From the NCBI GenBank assembly GCA_046348855.1, contig JAXMDK010000007.1, positions 88,110 to 152,109 of the forward strand: a DNA stretch of 64,000 bases. Reading direction: 5' to 3'. Made by a program: the position numbers and the translations under genes. Position 1 is the first letter of the stretch; each line of letters starts with the position of its first letter. The notes beneath the pieces are model-generated. The model was given only the letters and a program-made list of their open reading frames with translations. It made no database searches and was not told where the DNA came from. Source of the DNA: TMP-24 sp046348855 (GTDB lineage: Bacteria; Pseudomonadota; Alphaproteobacteria; Rhodobacterales; Rhodobacteraceae). Shown here one piece after another: positions 1 through 8,254 of this stretch.

Positions 1-966
1 CAGCGGCAGGCGTTGCAGGTCGCGGTGCTGGTCCTGGAACATGCCTCGCTTCTGTCGCTGGCCTCGACGCTCGATCCGTTGCGCTGCGCCAACCGGCACC
101 TGGGCTACGAGGCCTTTCGCTGGACGATCATCTCGCCCGGCCGCACCGAGGTGCCGCTGACCTGCGGCTTCACCATTCCGGCGGTCAGCGACGTTGCCGC
201 CGCCGAGGGCGCGGACCTGCTCTTGGTCATCGCCGGGTTCCGCATCACCGAGGTGGCCACCCGCCCGATCATCCAGACCATCCAGCGTATCGCCGGCGGC
301 ATCGGCACCATCGGCGCGGTCGACGCCGGGACCTGGGTGATCGCCAAGGCGGGGCTGCTGGACGGCCACAAGGCGACGACGCACTGGGAGGATCTGGAGG
401 ATTTCGCCGCCAGCTTTCCCGACGTGACCGTGGTGCCGGATCGGTTCGTCATCAGCGGCAACCGGATCACCGCCGGCGGGGCGGCGCCGGCCTTCGACAT
501 GATGACCAGCCTGATCCGGGCGCGCCACGGGGCGCAGGTGGCGCTGGAGGTGGCGGCCAGCTTCATCACCACCACGCTGGCGTCGACCGAACCGCAGATC
601 CAGATCAGGAAGGGCGACCCGGCCGTCGATGCGCGGGTGGCGCGGGCGGCGAGCCTGATGGAGCGGCATATCGACAATCCGGTGACGATGGCGGTCGTCG
701 CCCGGTCGGTCGGGCTGACGGCGCGGCGGCTGGAGGCCTTGTTCCGCGCCGCCTACGGGGTGACGCCCGGCGCGTTCTTCCTGGAAATGCGGCTTCAGGC
801 GGCCAAGCGGCTGATCGTCGACACCCGCCATCCGCTGGCCTTCATCGCGCTGCGCGCGGGGTTTTCGTCGGCCGCAAGCTTCTCGCGCGCGTTCGGACTT
901 CGCTTTGCCGAAAGCCCGTCGGCATTCCGCCGCAAGCATGCGGGGCATTCGGGGTATGTGCGGTAA
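1..966 (+). CDS. GlxA-type AraC family transcriptional regulator (5' partial)
   Basis: The reading frame is open to the first base of the window, so the true start probably lies a few codons upstream; TTG at 13 is the only internal alternative near the edge. The first ~180 residues look like the DJ-1/PfpI (class I amidotransferase-like) domain of GlxA regulators, including the early segment LLSLASTLDPLRCANR. The C-terminal ~100 residues form an AraC-type double helix-turn-helix, ending in the typical GFSSAASFSRAFGLRF and SPSAFRR signatures. GlxA-type regulators usually act as activators of amine or quaternary-ammonium catabolism genes. The target here is not visible, because any partner would lie to the left of the window. 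Family call is firm; ligand unknown. Confidence 0.88.
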   Translation, partial: QRQALQVAVLVLEHASLLSLASTLDPLRCANRHLGYEAFRWTIISPGRTEVPLTCGFTIPAVSDVAAAEGADLLLVIAGFRITEVATRPIIQTIQRIAGGIGTIGAVDAGTWVIAKAGLLDGHKATTHWEDLEDFAASFPDVTVVPDRFVISGNRITAGGAAPAFDMMTSLIRARHGAQVALEVAASFITTTLASTEPQIQIRKGDPAVDARVARAASLMERHIDNPVTMAVVARSVGLTARRLEALFRAAYGVTPGAFFLEMRLQAAKRLIVDTRHPLAFIALRAGFSSAASFSRAFGLRFAESPSAFRRKHAGHSGYVR

Positions 967-1033
967 GCTGATGGAAAGGCTTTGGTAAGGCCGGCGTGGT
1001 TAACCTGAGGGGGTAACCACGAAAGGACCGGAC

Positions 1034-1288
1034 ATGCGCATCCTGACGGCCCGCGCCCGCGATATCGTTCTGCACCGTGCCGCGCGGCGGATCGAGGCGA
1101 CGGTGATCCTGATGATCGCGGCGGGGGGAGAGGAGCGCGAGGTGCGGGTGCGCACCGCCGCGCCGATCCGGGCGCCGGGCGGCGCGCCCTTGAAGGACCG
1201 GCTGATCGCCTCGGCCAAGCTGATCCTGGCGATGCGGTCGGAAGGCGCGCTTCTGGCCGAGGCGGAACTGGTGCGCCCGGCCGCCTGA
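1034..1288 (+). CDS. Small conserved-type hypothetical protein
   Basis: An 84-residue basic protein (start MRILTARARDIVLHRAARR) preceded by a GAAAGGA ribosome-binding site a few bases upstream of ATG. It has no signal peptide, membrane segment or recognisable domain. It sits 72 bases upstream of pyrF on the same strand and may be co-transcribed with it. Codon use resembles its neighbours (GC-rich third positions), which supports real coding. I do not recognise the family and assign no function. Confidence 0.6.
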   Translation: MRILTARARDIVLHRAARRIEATVILMIAAGGEEREVRVRTAAPIRAPGGAPLKDRLIASAKLILAMRSEGALLAEAELVRPAA

Positions 1289-1360
1289 GGGCGTGGCCGC
1301 CCTTGACAGGGGCAGGCCCGCGCCGCACAAGCGCGCGACCCCGGAACATGGAGCCTGCCG

Positions 1361-2056
1361 ATGACCGCCGATGACCGCCTGATCATTGCGCTGGACGTGC
1401 CCGACGCCCTGTCGGGATTGAAGCTGGCGCACGACCTGGGCGATGCGGTCAGCTTCTACAAGATCGGGCTGGGCATGCTGACCGGCGGCGGGCTGGCCTT
1501 GGCCAACGAGCTGAAGGCCGAACATGGCAAGCGCATCTTCCTCGACATGAAGCTGTTCGACATCGGCGCCACGATCGAGGCCGCCGTGCGCGGCCTTGCG
1601 CGCTATGACCTGGATTTCCTGACCGTGCATGGCGATCCGCATGTCGTCCGGGCGGCGAAGGAAGGTGCCGCGGGGCGCGGGCTGAAAATCCTGGCGGTGA
1701 CGGTCCTGACCTCGCTGGACCGCGCCGACCTTGACGCCGGGATGATCCGGCCCGGCGATCTGGCCGAGATCGTGCGCGAACGGGCGGCGCGGGCCTTTGC
1801 CGCCGGCGCCGACGGGGTGATCGCCAGCCCGCAGGAAGCCCGCGCCATCCGCGCCCTGCCCGAGGCGGCGGGGCGGCTGATCGTGACGCCGGGGGTGCGG
1901 CCGGCGGGCAGCGCGCTGGGCGACCAGAAACGGGTGGCGACCCCGGCGCAAGCCATCGCCGACGGGGCCGACCATATCGTCGTCGGCCGCCCGGTCTGGG
2001 CGGCGCCCGATCCGCGCGCCGCCGCGGCCGCGATCCTGGCCGAACTGCGCGGCTGA
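1361..2056 (+). CDS. pyrF: Orotidine 5'-phosphate decarboxylase
   Basis: Catalyses the last step of de novo UMP synthesis, decarboxylating OMP in the cytoplasm. The 231-residue length matches bacterial PyrF. The catalytic DxKxxD signature is visible as FLDMKLFDIG around residues 64-73, the N-terminal LIIALDVPD strand holds the first substrate aspartate, and the phosphate-binding end is present as TPGVRP and IVVGRP. ATG at 1361 gives the expected family N-terminus (MTADDRLIIALDVPD). It may form a short transcription unit with the 84-residue gene before it; the next gene is convergent. Confidence 0.97.
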   Translation: MTADDRLIIALDVPDALSGLKLAHDLGDAVSFYKIGLGMLTGGGLALANELKAEHGKRIFLDMKLFDIGATIEAAVRGLARYDLDFLTVHGDPHVVRAAKEGAAGRGLKILAVTVLTSLDRADLDAGMIRPGDLAEIVRERAARAFAAGADGVIASPQEARAIRALPEAAGRLIVTPGVRPAGSALGDQKRVATPAQAIADGADHIVVGRPVWAAPDPRAAAAAILAELRG

Positions 2057-2075
2057 CCGCCGCCGGCCGTGGGCG

Positions 2076-2702
2076 TCAGTAGCCGATGGTCATGATCGAG
2101 CGGCGGTTCTTCGGCGTTTCCAGCTCGTCGACGAAGGCCGCTGCATAATCCTCGGCGCTGATCGAACTGGTGCCGTCGGCGGCCGAGATCAGCACATCCT
2201 GGCCCAGCCGGAAGCGGCCGGTCCGGGTGCCCGGTGCGATGGTGCCGGCGGGGGCGAAGAAGGTCCAGTCGAGGTCGGATGCCTTCAGCGCTTGGTAGAC
2301 CTGCTTGAAGCCGCGCGCTTCGGCCTGATAGGGTTCGGGAACATGCGGCAGAAGGGGGCTGCCGTCGGGCAGGTTCAGCGACCCCGCGCCGCCGACCATC
2401 GCCAGCCGCTTGCCGGATGCCTGTGCCGCGCCCATGACCGCCGCACCGATGGCGTCGGCTTCCGCCACCGGGTCGCCGCCGTTGCGCGGCGAGACCGCCG
2501 AGACGATCACATCGGCCGCCGCCGCGTGGCGGGCCAGCGTGGCGGCATCCGACAGATCGGCCTTCACGGCGGTGACGCCCTTGCCGGCGGCGATCTTTTC
2601 AGGATGGCGCGCCCCGGCCACAACCTCGTGCCCGCGCGACACGGCTTCGGCCAGAATCCGGCTGCCGATCATGCCGCTGGCGCCCAGAAGGAAGATCTTC
2701 AT
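2076..2702 (-). CDS. NAD(P)H-binding oxidoreductase (NmrA/YwnB-like, atypical SDR)
   Basis: A protein of about 208 residues starting MKIFLLGASGMIGSRIL, which carries the GxSGxxG dinucleotide-binding motif of atypical short-chain dehydrogenases. An in-frame upstream extension exists, but GGAG lies six bases before the ATG at 2702, so this start is preferred. The family (NAD(P)-binding PF13460) includes flavin reductase-like and quinone or stress-associated proteins; there is no clear catalytic Tyr-Lys pair. It is divergent from an HxlR-type regulator, with a long palindrome between them, a common arrangement where the regulator controls a redox-stress oxidoreductase. Substrate unknown. Confidence 0.85.
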   Translation of the reverse strand: MKIFLLGASGMIGSRILAEAVSRGHEVVAGARHPEKIAAGKGVTAVKADLSDAATLARHAAAADVIVSAVSPRNGGDPVAEADAIGAAVMGAAQASGKRLAMVGGAGSLNLPDGSPLLPHVPEPYQAEARGFKQVYQALKASDLDWTFFAPAGTIAPGTRTGRFRLGQDVLISAADGTSSISAEDYAAAFVDELETPKNRRSIMTIGY

Positions 2703-2715
2703 TTGCATCTCCATG

Positions 2716-2746
2716 CGTATCAAGTTACGAACAGTAACCAGATACG
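2716..2746. promoter_or_regulatory. Long palindromic operator between oxidoreductase and HxlR regulator
   Basis: Nested inverted repeat: outer arms CGTATC (2716-2721) and GATACG (2741-2746), inner arms GTTAC (2724-2728) and GTAAC (2734-2738), and a five-base centre. All 11 arm pairs match. A further GATAGTTAC half-site lies at 2785-2793, closer to the regulator. The position between divergent genes suggests binding by the HxlR protein with autoregulation; that assignment is inference. Confidence 0.7.
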
Positions 2747-2808
2747 TGAAGGCTTGGGGCGGCGGAATAGGCACTCGGCCGTCTGATAGTTACACCGGAG
2801 GAACCATC

Positions 2809-3177
2809 ATGGCCCCGCGCGGCACCATAAACCATGACTGCCCGATCCGCGACGTGCTGGACCGCGTCGGCGATGCCTGGTCGGTTCTGGTGCTGCACGA
2901 GCTGGCCAAGGGCCCGTGCCGGTTCAATGCGCTGATGCGGGTGGTCACGGGGATTTCGCAGCGGATGCTGTCGGTGACGCTGCGCACGCTGGAACGCGAC
3001 GGGATGGTGACGCGGCAGGTGCTGCCGCTGGCGCCGCCGCAGGTCGAATATGCGCTGACGCCGCTGGGCGAAAGCCTGGTGGCGGCGCTGGCGGCACTGA
3101 AGGCCTGGTCGGCGGAACATCAGCCGGCCGTGCGCGCCGCCCGCGCCGCCTATGACGGCCGGGCGATCGCGGCCTGA
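2809..3177 (+). CDS. HxlR family transcriptional regulator
   Basis: A 122-residue winged-helix protein starting MAPRGTINHDCPIRDVLDRV. The early cysteine in HDCPIRDVLD, the tryptophan in DAWSVLVLHEL and the segment RFNALMRVVTGISQRMLSVTLRTLERDGMV are hallmarks of HxlR/YodB-type DNA-binding domains. ATG 2809 is preceded by GGAGGA at 2797-2802; a longer in-frame extension upstream only covers the antisense of the divergent gene. HxlR proteins often sense electrophiles or quinones through the N-terminal cysteine. It probably represses the adjacent oxidoreductase through the intervening palindrome. Confidence 0.92.
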   Translation: MAPRGTINHDCPIRDVLDRVGDAWSVLVLHELAKGPCRFNALMRVVTGISQRMLSVTLRTLERDGMVTRQVLPLAPPQVEYALTPLGESLVAALAALKAWSAEHQPAVRAARAAYDGRAIAA

Positions 3178-3192
3178 CCGGGGCGGTCGATC

Positions 3193-3468
3193 TCAGTTTT
3201 CGTTGATGTCGTGGTGAATGATCTTCTTTTCATCCTGCGGCAGGCCGAACAGCCGGGTCAGCGCCCACCAGCTGGCCAAGGACGCTAGTGCAAAGACGAA
3301 GATCATCGGCCCGACCGAGCCGCCGACCAGCCCTAGGGCGGTCAGCGCGCCGGTCAGGACCGCGCCGCAGGCAAAGCCCAGAAGCACATAGCCGGACACC
3401 AGAACCTCGAGGATCGCCAGAACCAGACCGGCGGCGATCCAGACCCACCATTCCTGCCAGAGATGCAT
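3193..3468 (-). CDS. NfeD-like membrane protein
   Basis: About 91 residues with two hydrophobic stretches (WIAAGLVLAILEVLVSGYVLLG and the segment around MIFVFALASLASWW). This matches the short NfeD1b-type proteins that accompany SPFH/stomatin homologues. ATG at 3468 overlaps the upstream SPFH stop (TGATG), indicating translational coupling; a GTG one codon earlier is possible. NfeD-SPFH pairs occur in membrane quality control or microdomain organisation. No C-terminal OB-fold or protease domain is visible, so this is the minimal form. Partner is the gene at 3468-4349. Confidence 0.88.
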   Translation of the reverse strand: MHLWQEWWVWIAAGLVLAILEVLVSGYVLLGFACGAVLTGALTALGLVGGSVGPMIFVFALASLASWWALTRLFGLPQDEKKIIHHDINEN

Positions 3469-4349
3469 CACGCGCGCCCTTTCAGCAGCTTGAAGGCGTC
3501 GCCAAAGGCGTCGAGTGCCTGGGCCGGCACGATCACCGTCTGCTTGCCGGCGCCCTGGCCGACGATGGTCAGGGCCTCGACCTGTTTCAGCGCGACCTGA
3601 TATTGCGCGGCCTCGATGCCGTTTTCCTTGATCGCGACCGCGATGATCGAGGTCGCGTAGGCTTCGGCGTCCGCAGAAATGCGGCGGGCCTTGGCCTTCT
3701 GCTCGGCGGCGTAAAGCTCGGCGTCGGCGTTCAGTTCAACCGCGCGCTTCTTGCCCTCGGCCTCGGCCACCTGGGCGCGGCGGGCGCGTTCGGCATTCAG
3801 CTGTTGCAGCATGGCATGGCGGGTCGCCTCGTCCAGACCGACATCGAGGATCTCGGTCCGCGTCACCTCGATCCCCCAGTCGTCGACCATCGCGCGGACA
3901 TGTTCGCGGATGTTGGTGATGAGTTCGTTGCGGTTGGACTGGACCTGATCCAGTTCCATCTTGCCGATCTCGCTGCGCACGATGCCGGCGACGGTGGTGG
4001 CGATGGCGCCGTCGACGTCACGGATGCGGTAGACGGTCTTTTCGGGGGCGGTGATCCGGTAAAAGACGCTGGTTTCGACCTTGACCAGCACGTTGTCGGT
4101 GGTGAAGGCGTCCTGGTGCGCGGTCGGCAGCTGGCGTTCCAGAACCGAGACCCGGTGGGCGACGCGGTCGAGGAAGGGGACGATGAAGTTGATCCCGGGT
4201 CCCAGGACCGAACGCAGCCGGCCAAAGCGTTCGACCACATGCTTTTCCGATTGCGGAACGATGCGGATGCCCAGCCAGACACACAGAAGTATGAAGGCGG
4301 CGATTGCCAGAAAGACCGTGTTTCCGCCGATCAGGTCCTGAATGTCCAT
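3468..4349 (-). CDS. SPFH/Band 7 domain protein (stomatin/paraslipin, QmcA-like)
   Basis: About 293 residues with one N-terminal membrane helix (residues ~9-28), then the SPFH domain beginning with IVPQSEKHVVERFGR. A central region follows (TDNVLVKVETSVFYRI, GIEVTRTEILDV), then an alanine/glutamate-rich coiled coil of about residues 180-230 typical of QmcA/stomatins. AAGGAG lies upstream of ATG 4349; a GTG one codon earlier is an alternative. It forms a two-gene operon with the NfeD-like gene. Expected role is an inner-membrane scaffold of oligomeric rings that modulates FtsH-type proteolysis or membrane order; the specific client cannot be told from sequence. Confidence 0.93.
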   Translation of the reverse strand: MDIQDLIGGNTVFLAIAAFILLCVWLGIRIVPQSEKHVVERFGRLRSVLGPGINFIVPFLDRVAHRVSVLERQLPTAHQDAFTTDNVLVKVETSVFYRITAPEKTVYRIRDVDGAIATTVAGIVRSEIGKMELDQVQSNRNELITNIREHVRAMVDDWGIEVTRTEILDVGLDEATRHAMLQQLNAERARRAQVAEAEGKKRAVELNADAELYAAEQKAKARRISADAEAYATSIIAVAIKENGIEAAQYQVALKQVEALTIVGQGAGKQTVIVPAQALDAFGDAFKLLKGRA

Positions 4350-4532
4350 CACGCTCTCCTTAAGGTTTCACGACTAGATGAGCGGATTTCGGTTCGCAGG
4401 CAAGCCCCGTGGGCCGGTCCCGTGCGGCCTGTGGGTCGGCGATTCCCGGCCTACGGGGTGGCGGAACCTCCGTGCGGGCCGGGGTAGCGGGCGCAACCTC
4501 TTGGCAGCGCGCTGTTTTCTGTGCGGGCAAAA

Positions 4533-4553
4533 TTGTCGACAAAATAGTTGACA
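4533..4553 (+). promoter_or_regulatory. GntR/FCD-type operator with overlapping TTGACA element upstream of ABC operon
   Basis: TTGTCGACAA (4533-4542) is a perfect palindrome matching the FadR/FCD consensus TnGTnnACnA. A second core GTTGAC (4547-4552) is centred 12 bases downstream. TTGACA at 4548-4553 could be a -35 element, with a weak GAAGAT at 4571-4576 as -10. It is the only notable element in the 347-base gap (4350-4696) before the substrate-binding protein. The same operator occurs at 15819, 21693 and 22363. Confidence 0.75.
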
Positions 4554-4696
4554 CAAAAGGGAACAGCTTGGAAGATGAGGGTCGCAGGGGCCATCCCCCG
4601 CAGGAAAAGACCGCGCCGTGGCGGCCACCACGGGACGATCGCCGCCCTGGGGCCCGAGGTTCGGGCCATTCGCGGCCAAACCAACGGGGAGAGAGA

Positions 4697-6265
4697 ATGA
4701 ACCTGAAGAAAATCCTGCTGACCGGGGCCGCGCTTGCCTGCCTGGCGGGCAGCGTTTCGGCCAACACCCTGCGTTGGGGCTCGGCGCGCGACATCAACTC
4801 GCTCGATCCCTATTCCTATGGCTCGACCTTCACCATCAGCTTCCTGAACCATGTCTACGAAGGGCTGGTGCGCTATAACGCCGACCTGCAGATCGAACCG
4901 GCGCTGGCGACCAGCTGGGAAGTGCTGCCCGGCAACATCTGGCGGTTCCACCTGCGCGAAGGGGTCAAGTTCCAGGATGGCGCCGATTTCACCGCCGACG
5001 ACGTGGTGGCCTCGCTGACGCGGGTCAGCGATCCGGCCTCGCCCTTGAAGGGCAACCTGCCGGCCTATGTGTCGTCGAAGAAGGTCGACGATCATACCGT
5101 CGACATCGAGGTGAACGGCACCTATCCCTTGCTGCTGAACGACCTGACCAACATCCACATGTTCGACGCAGGCTGGCTGAAGGCGCACGATGCCGAAAAG
5201 CCGACCGACGTGGCCAAGAAGATCGAAGGCTACGCGACCTTCCATGCCAACGGCACTGGCCCGTTCATGGTGGAAAGCCGGGTGCCGGACAGCAAGACGG
5301 TGCTGGTCGCCAATCCCAACTGGTGGGACAAGCGCACCGGCAACGTCGACCGCATCGAGTTCACGCCGATCGCCTCGGCGGCGACGCGGGTGGCGGCACT
5401 GCTGGGCGGCGAGATCGACTTTACCGAGGCCGCACCCCTGCAGGACCTGCCGAGGCTGGCGGCCTCGCCCAACCTGAAGGTGCTGGAAGGCAGCGAGCTG
5501 CGCACCATCATGTTCGGCTTCAACATGCGTGACAAGCTGCACAACGGCCAGCCGAACCCGTTCAAGGATCTGAAGGTCCGGCAGGCGGTGGCGATGGCCA
5601 TCGACCTGAACCGCATCCATGACAAGGTGATGCGCGGCAAGGGCCGGGTTTCGGGCACCTACGTTGCCCCGAAGATCCCCGGCTATTCCGCCGACCAGGA
5701 CGTGCCGGCGGTCTATGACCCGGACAAGGCGGCGCAGCTCATCAAGGAGGCCGGCGCCGAGGGCGCGCAGTTCGAGCTGGTTTGCGCCAACGACGTCTGG
5801 GTGAACGAGGAAGAGATCTGCAACGCCGTCGTGTCGATGCTGACCCGGGTGGGCCTGAAGCCGACCCTGTCGATCGGGCCGAACGCCGTCCAGCAGATCA
5901 AGCAGTCGAGCGGCGAGGCCGACATGTTCAGCTTTGGCTGGGCGAACGAGCCGATGCTGGACGCCTATTCGATCCTTCTGCAGGTGTTCGAAAGCAAGTC
6001 GGACAAGGCCGGCGTCTTCAACTGGGGCGGCTGGTCCTATCCCGAGATCGACAAGCTGATCCAGTCGGCTTCGGTCGAGATGGACCGCGACAAGCGGCTG
6101 AAGATGGAAAGCGACGCGCTGAAGCTGGTGAAGGACAATCTGATCATGATCCCCTTCCATCAGCAGCCGATGTCCTGGGCGGTGTCCGACAAGGTTGATT
6201 CGGTCGTCCAGCAGTCCGACAACAAGGCCCGCCACTGGCTGACCGTGATGAAGACGACGAACTGA
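4697..6265 (+). CDS. ABC transporter periplasmic substrate-binding protein, family 5
   Basis: A 522-residue secreted protein with a classical signal peptide (MNLKKILLTGAALACLAGSVSA, cleavage before NTLRWG), then the family 5 (DppA/OppA/NikA-type) fold: LRWGSARDINSLDPYSYGS, ATSWEVLPGNIWRFHLREGVKFQDG and KVRQAVAMAIDLNRI. ATG 4697 follows GGGGAGAGAG; the longer upstream open frame is non-coding leader. It is the first gene of a seven-gene operon with two permeases, two amidohydrolases and two ATPases. Family 5 proteins bind peptides, opines, glycosides or other organic solutes; the hydrolases suggest an amide or N-heterocycle rather than ordinary peptides. Likely controlled from the GntR-type operator at 4533. 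Confidence 0.95.
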   Translation: MNLKKILLTGAALACLAGSVSANTLRWGSARDINSLDPYSYGSTFTISFLNHVYEGLVRYNADLQIEPALATSWEVLPGNIWRFHLREGVKFQDGADFTADDVVASLTRVSDPASPLKGNLPAYVSSKKVDDHTVDIEVNGTYPLLLNDLTNIHMFDAGWLKAHDAEKPTDVAKKIEGYATFHANGTGPFMVESRVPDSKTVLVANPNWWDKRTGNVDRIEFTPIASAATRVAALLGGEIDFTEAAPLQDLPRLAASPNLKVLEGSELRTIMFGFNMRDKLHNGQPNPFKDLKVRQAVAMAIDLNRIHDKVMRGKGRVSGTYVAPKIPGYSADQDVPAVYDPDKAAQLIKEAGAEGAQFELVCANDVWVNEEEICNAVVSMLTRVGLKPTLSIGPNAVQQIKQSSGEADMFSFGWANEPMLDAYSILLQVFESKSDKAGVFNWGGWSYPEIDKLIQSASVEMDRDKRLKMESDALKLVKDNLIMIPFHQQPMSWAVSDKVDSVVQQSDNKARHWLTVMKTTN

Positions 6266-6328
6266 GGCTGACCTGAACAAGGGGCCGGGCCGTCGGGGCC
6301 CGGTCCCGTCCTTTGGGGGGAGGATGCG

Positions 6329-7300
6329 ATGATAGTCTTTCTGATAAAGCGCCTGTTCAATGCGGCCATGGTCATGCTGGTGGTGGCGCTGATGGCCTTC
6401 ATGATCTTCCGCTTCGTCGGCGATCCGATCCAGCTGATGGTCAACGAACAGACGACCCAGGCCGAAAAGGACGCGCTGCGCCAGAGCCTCGGCCTGAACG
6501 ATCCGTTCCCGGTGCAGTATGCCCGCTTCGTCATCCATGCGGCCCAGGGCGATTTCGGTGTGTCCTACCGCAATCAGCAGGACGTGATGAGCCTGATCGC
6601 CGAGCGGTTCCCGGCCACCTTCGAGCTGGTGCTGGTGGCGACGATTATCTCGCTGGTGGTGGGCGTGCCTCTGGGGGTCGTCACGGCGATCCATCGCGGC
6701 CGATGGTTTTCCGAAGGGTTGCAGTTCGTATCGATCATCGGCGTGTCGCTGCCCAGTTTCGTCATCGGTATCCTCTTGATCCTGGTCTTCGCGGTGATGC
6801 TGAACATCGCGCCGTCGTTCGGGCGTGGTGATGTGGTGCAGATCGGCTGGTGGACGACCGGGTTCCTGACGCCCTCGGGCCGCGCGGCGCTGGTGCTGCC
6901 GTCGATCGCGCTGTCGTTCTACCAGATCACGCTGGTCATGCGGCTGGTCAGGGCCGAGATGCTGGAAGTGCTGCGGTCGGATTTCGTGAAGTTCGCCCGG
7001 GCGCGCGGGGTGCCGGCCTGGCGCATCCACTACCGCCATGCGCTCAGGAACTGCCTGATGCCGGTCGTCACCATGACGGCGATGAATGTCGGATCGCTGA
7101 TCGCCTTCGCGCTGATCACCGAAACGGTCTTCCAGTGGCCCGGCATGGGGATGCTGTTCCTGCAGGCGGTCACCTTCGTCGACATTCCGGTGATGGCGGC
7201 CTACCTGTGTATCGTTTCCTTCATCTTCGTGGCGCTGAACACGCTGGTCGACATCACCTATGCGCTGATCGACCCGCGGCTGCGCGCGGCAAGGAGTTGA
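6329..7300 (+). CDS. ABC transporter permease, DppB/OppB type
   Basis: A 323-residue inner-membrane protein with about six predicted helices and the DppB N-terminal signature (MIVFLIKRLFNAAMVMLVV). The EAA loop that contacts the ATPases is visible as RSDFVKFARARGVPAWRIHY around residues 213-232. A short 63-base gap separates it from the binding protein, and GGGGGGAGG precedes ATG 6329. It pairs with the following permease to form the channel. Substrate specificity cannot be read from the permease. Confidence 0.96.
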   Translation: MIVFLIKRLFNAAMVMLVVALMAFMIFRFVGDPIQLMVNEQTTQAEKDALRQSLGLNDPFPVQYARFVIHAAQGDFGVSYRNQQDVMSLIAERFPATFELVLVATIISLVVGVPLGVVTAIHRGRWFSEGLQFVSIIGVSLPSFVIGILLILVFAVMLNIAPSFGRGDVVQIGWWTTGFLTPSGRAALVLPSIALSFYQITLVMRLVRAEMLEVLRSDFVKFARARGVPAWRIHYRHALRNCLMPVVTMTAMNVGSLIAFALITETVFQWPGMGMLFLQAVTFVDIPVMAAYLCIVSFIFVALNTLVDITYALIDPRLRAARS

Positions 7301-7303
7301 GCC

Positions 7304-8251
7304 ATGACCATCGCGGAAACCCGGACCGAGACCGCCGGCGACGGCCTGCTGGCGCGCTGGCGCAAGAGCGATCTCTGGTGGTCGTTCCGCCACCACAAGT
7401 CGGCGGTGGCGGCGGCGATCCTGCTGGCGGTGCTGATCCTGTCGGCCTTCGCTGCGCCGCTTTACGTGCCGCAGAACCCGTTCGATCCGGCGCAGCTTGA
7501 CCTGATGAACGCCGAATATCCGCCCTACTGGATGGAAGGCGGCCAGTGGCCCTATCTTCTGGGCACCGACACCCAGGGGCGCGACATCCTGTCGGCGATC
7601 CTTTACGGCTCACGGATCTCGATCCTGATCGGGGTGGCGTCGGTGGTTCTGTCGCTGGTCATGGGCATCGGGCTGGGGCTGGTCGCCGGCTATTTCGGCG
7701 GGATCACCGACAATCTGCTGATGCGGGTCGGCGATGTGCTGCTGTCGATCCCGACGATCCTGATCGCCATCCTGGTCAGCGCGGTGGTTCGTGGCCTGTT
7801 GCCGCCGGCGCTGCGCGACTACGGGTCCGCCGGGGTGCTGGTCCTGGCGATCGTGCTGTCGGCCTGGGTGCAATATGCGCGCACCGTCCGGGCGCAGACG
7901 GCGGTGGAGCGGGGCAAGGAATATGTGCAGGCGGCACGGCTTCTGAAGGTGCCGGCGCGGCGGATCATGCTGCGCCACATCCTGCCCAACACCCTGACGC
8001 CGATCCTGGTGGCGGCGACGCTGAACTTCGGCATGGCGATCCTGACCGAGGCGACGCTGTCGTTCCTCGGGATCGGGATGCCGGCCAGCCAGCCGAGCCT
8101 TGGCACGCTGATCCGGCTGGGCAACCAGTTCCTGTTCTCGGGCCTGTGGTGGGTGGTGATCTTTCCGGTCCTGCACCTGTGTCTTCTGGTCGTGTCGGTC
8201 AATCTTCTGGGCGACTGGCTGCGCGACGCGCTCAATCCCAAACTGAGGTGA
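7304..8251 (+). CDS. ABC transporter permease, DppC/OppC type
   Basis: A 315-residue inner-membrane permease starting three bases after the previous stop. It has the short N-terminal OppC_N helix (HHKSAVAAAILLAVLILSAF), the GTDTQGRDILSAILYGSRIS signature of DppC proteins, and the EAA loop KEYVQAARLLKVPARRIMLR. Second channel subunit of the operon's peptide-type transporter. Typical length and intact motifs; no oddities. Confidence 0.96.
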   Translation: MTIAETRTETAGDGLLARWRKSDLWWSFRHHKSAVAAAILLAVLILSAFAAPLYVPQNPFDPAQLDLMNAEYPPYWMEGGQWPYLLGTDTQGRDILSAILYGSRISILIGVASVVLSLVMGIGLGLVAGYFGGITDNLLMRVGDVLLSIPTILIAILVSAVVRGLLPPALRDYGSAGVLVLAIVLSAWVQYARTVRAQTAVERGKEYVQAARLLKVPARRIMLRHILPNTLTPILVAATLNFGMAILTEATLSFLGIGMPASQPSLGTLIRLGNQFLFSGLWWVVIFPVLHLCLLVVSVNLLGDWLRDALNPKLR

Positions 8252-8254
8252 ACC

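Noticed and set aside
4451..7396. Open frame of 981 codons on the minus strand under the ABC operon
   Set aside because: It is antisense to strongly supported binding-protein and permease genes, is rich in Arg/His/Asp/Gln as expected for a shadow of GC-rich codons, and has no family motif or ribosome-binding site.
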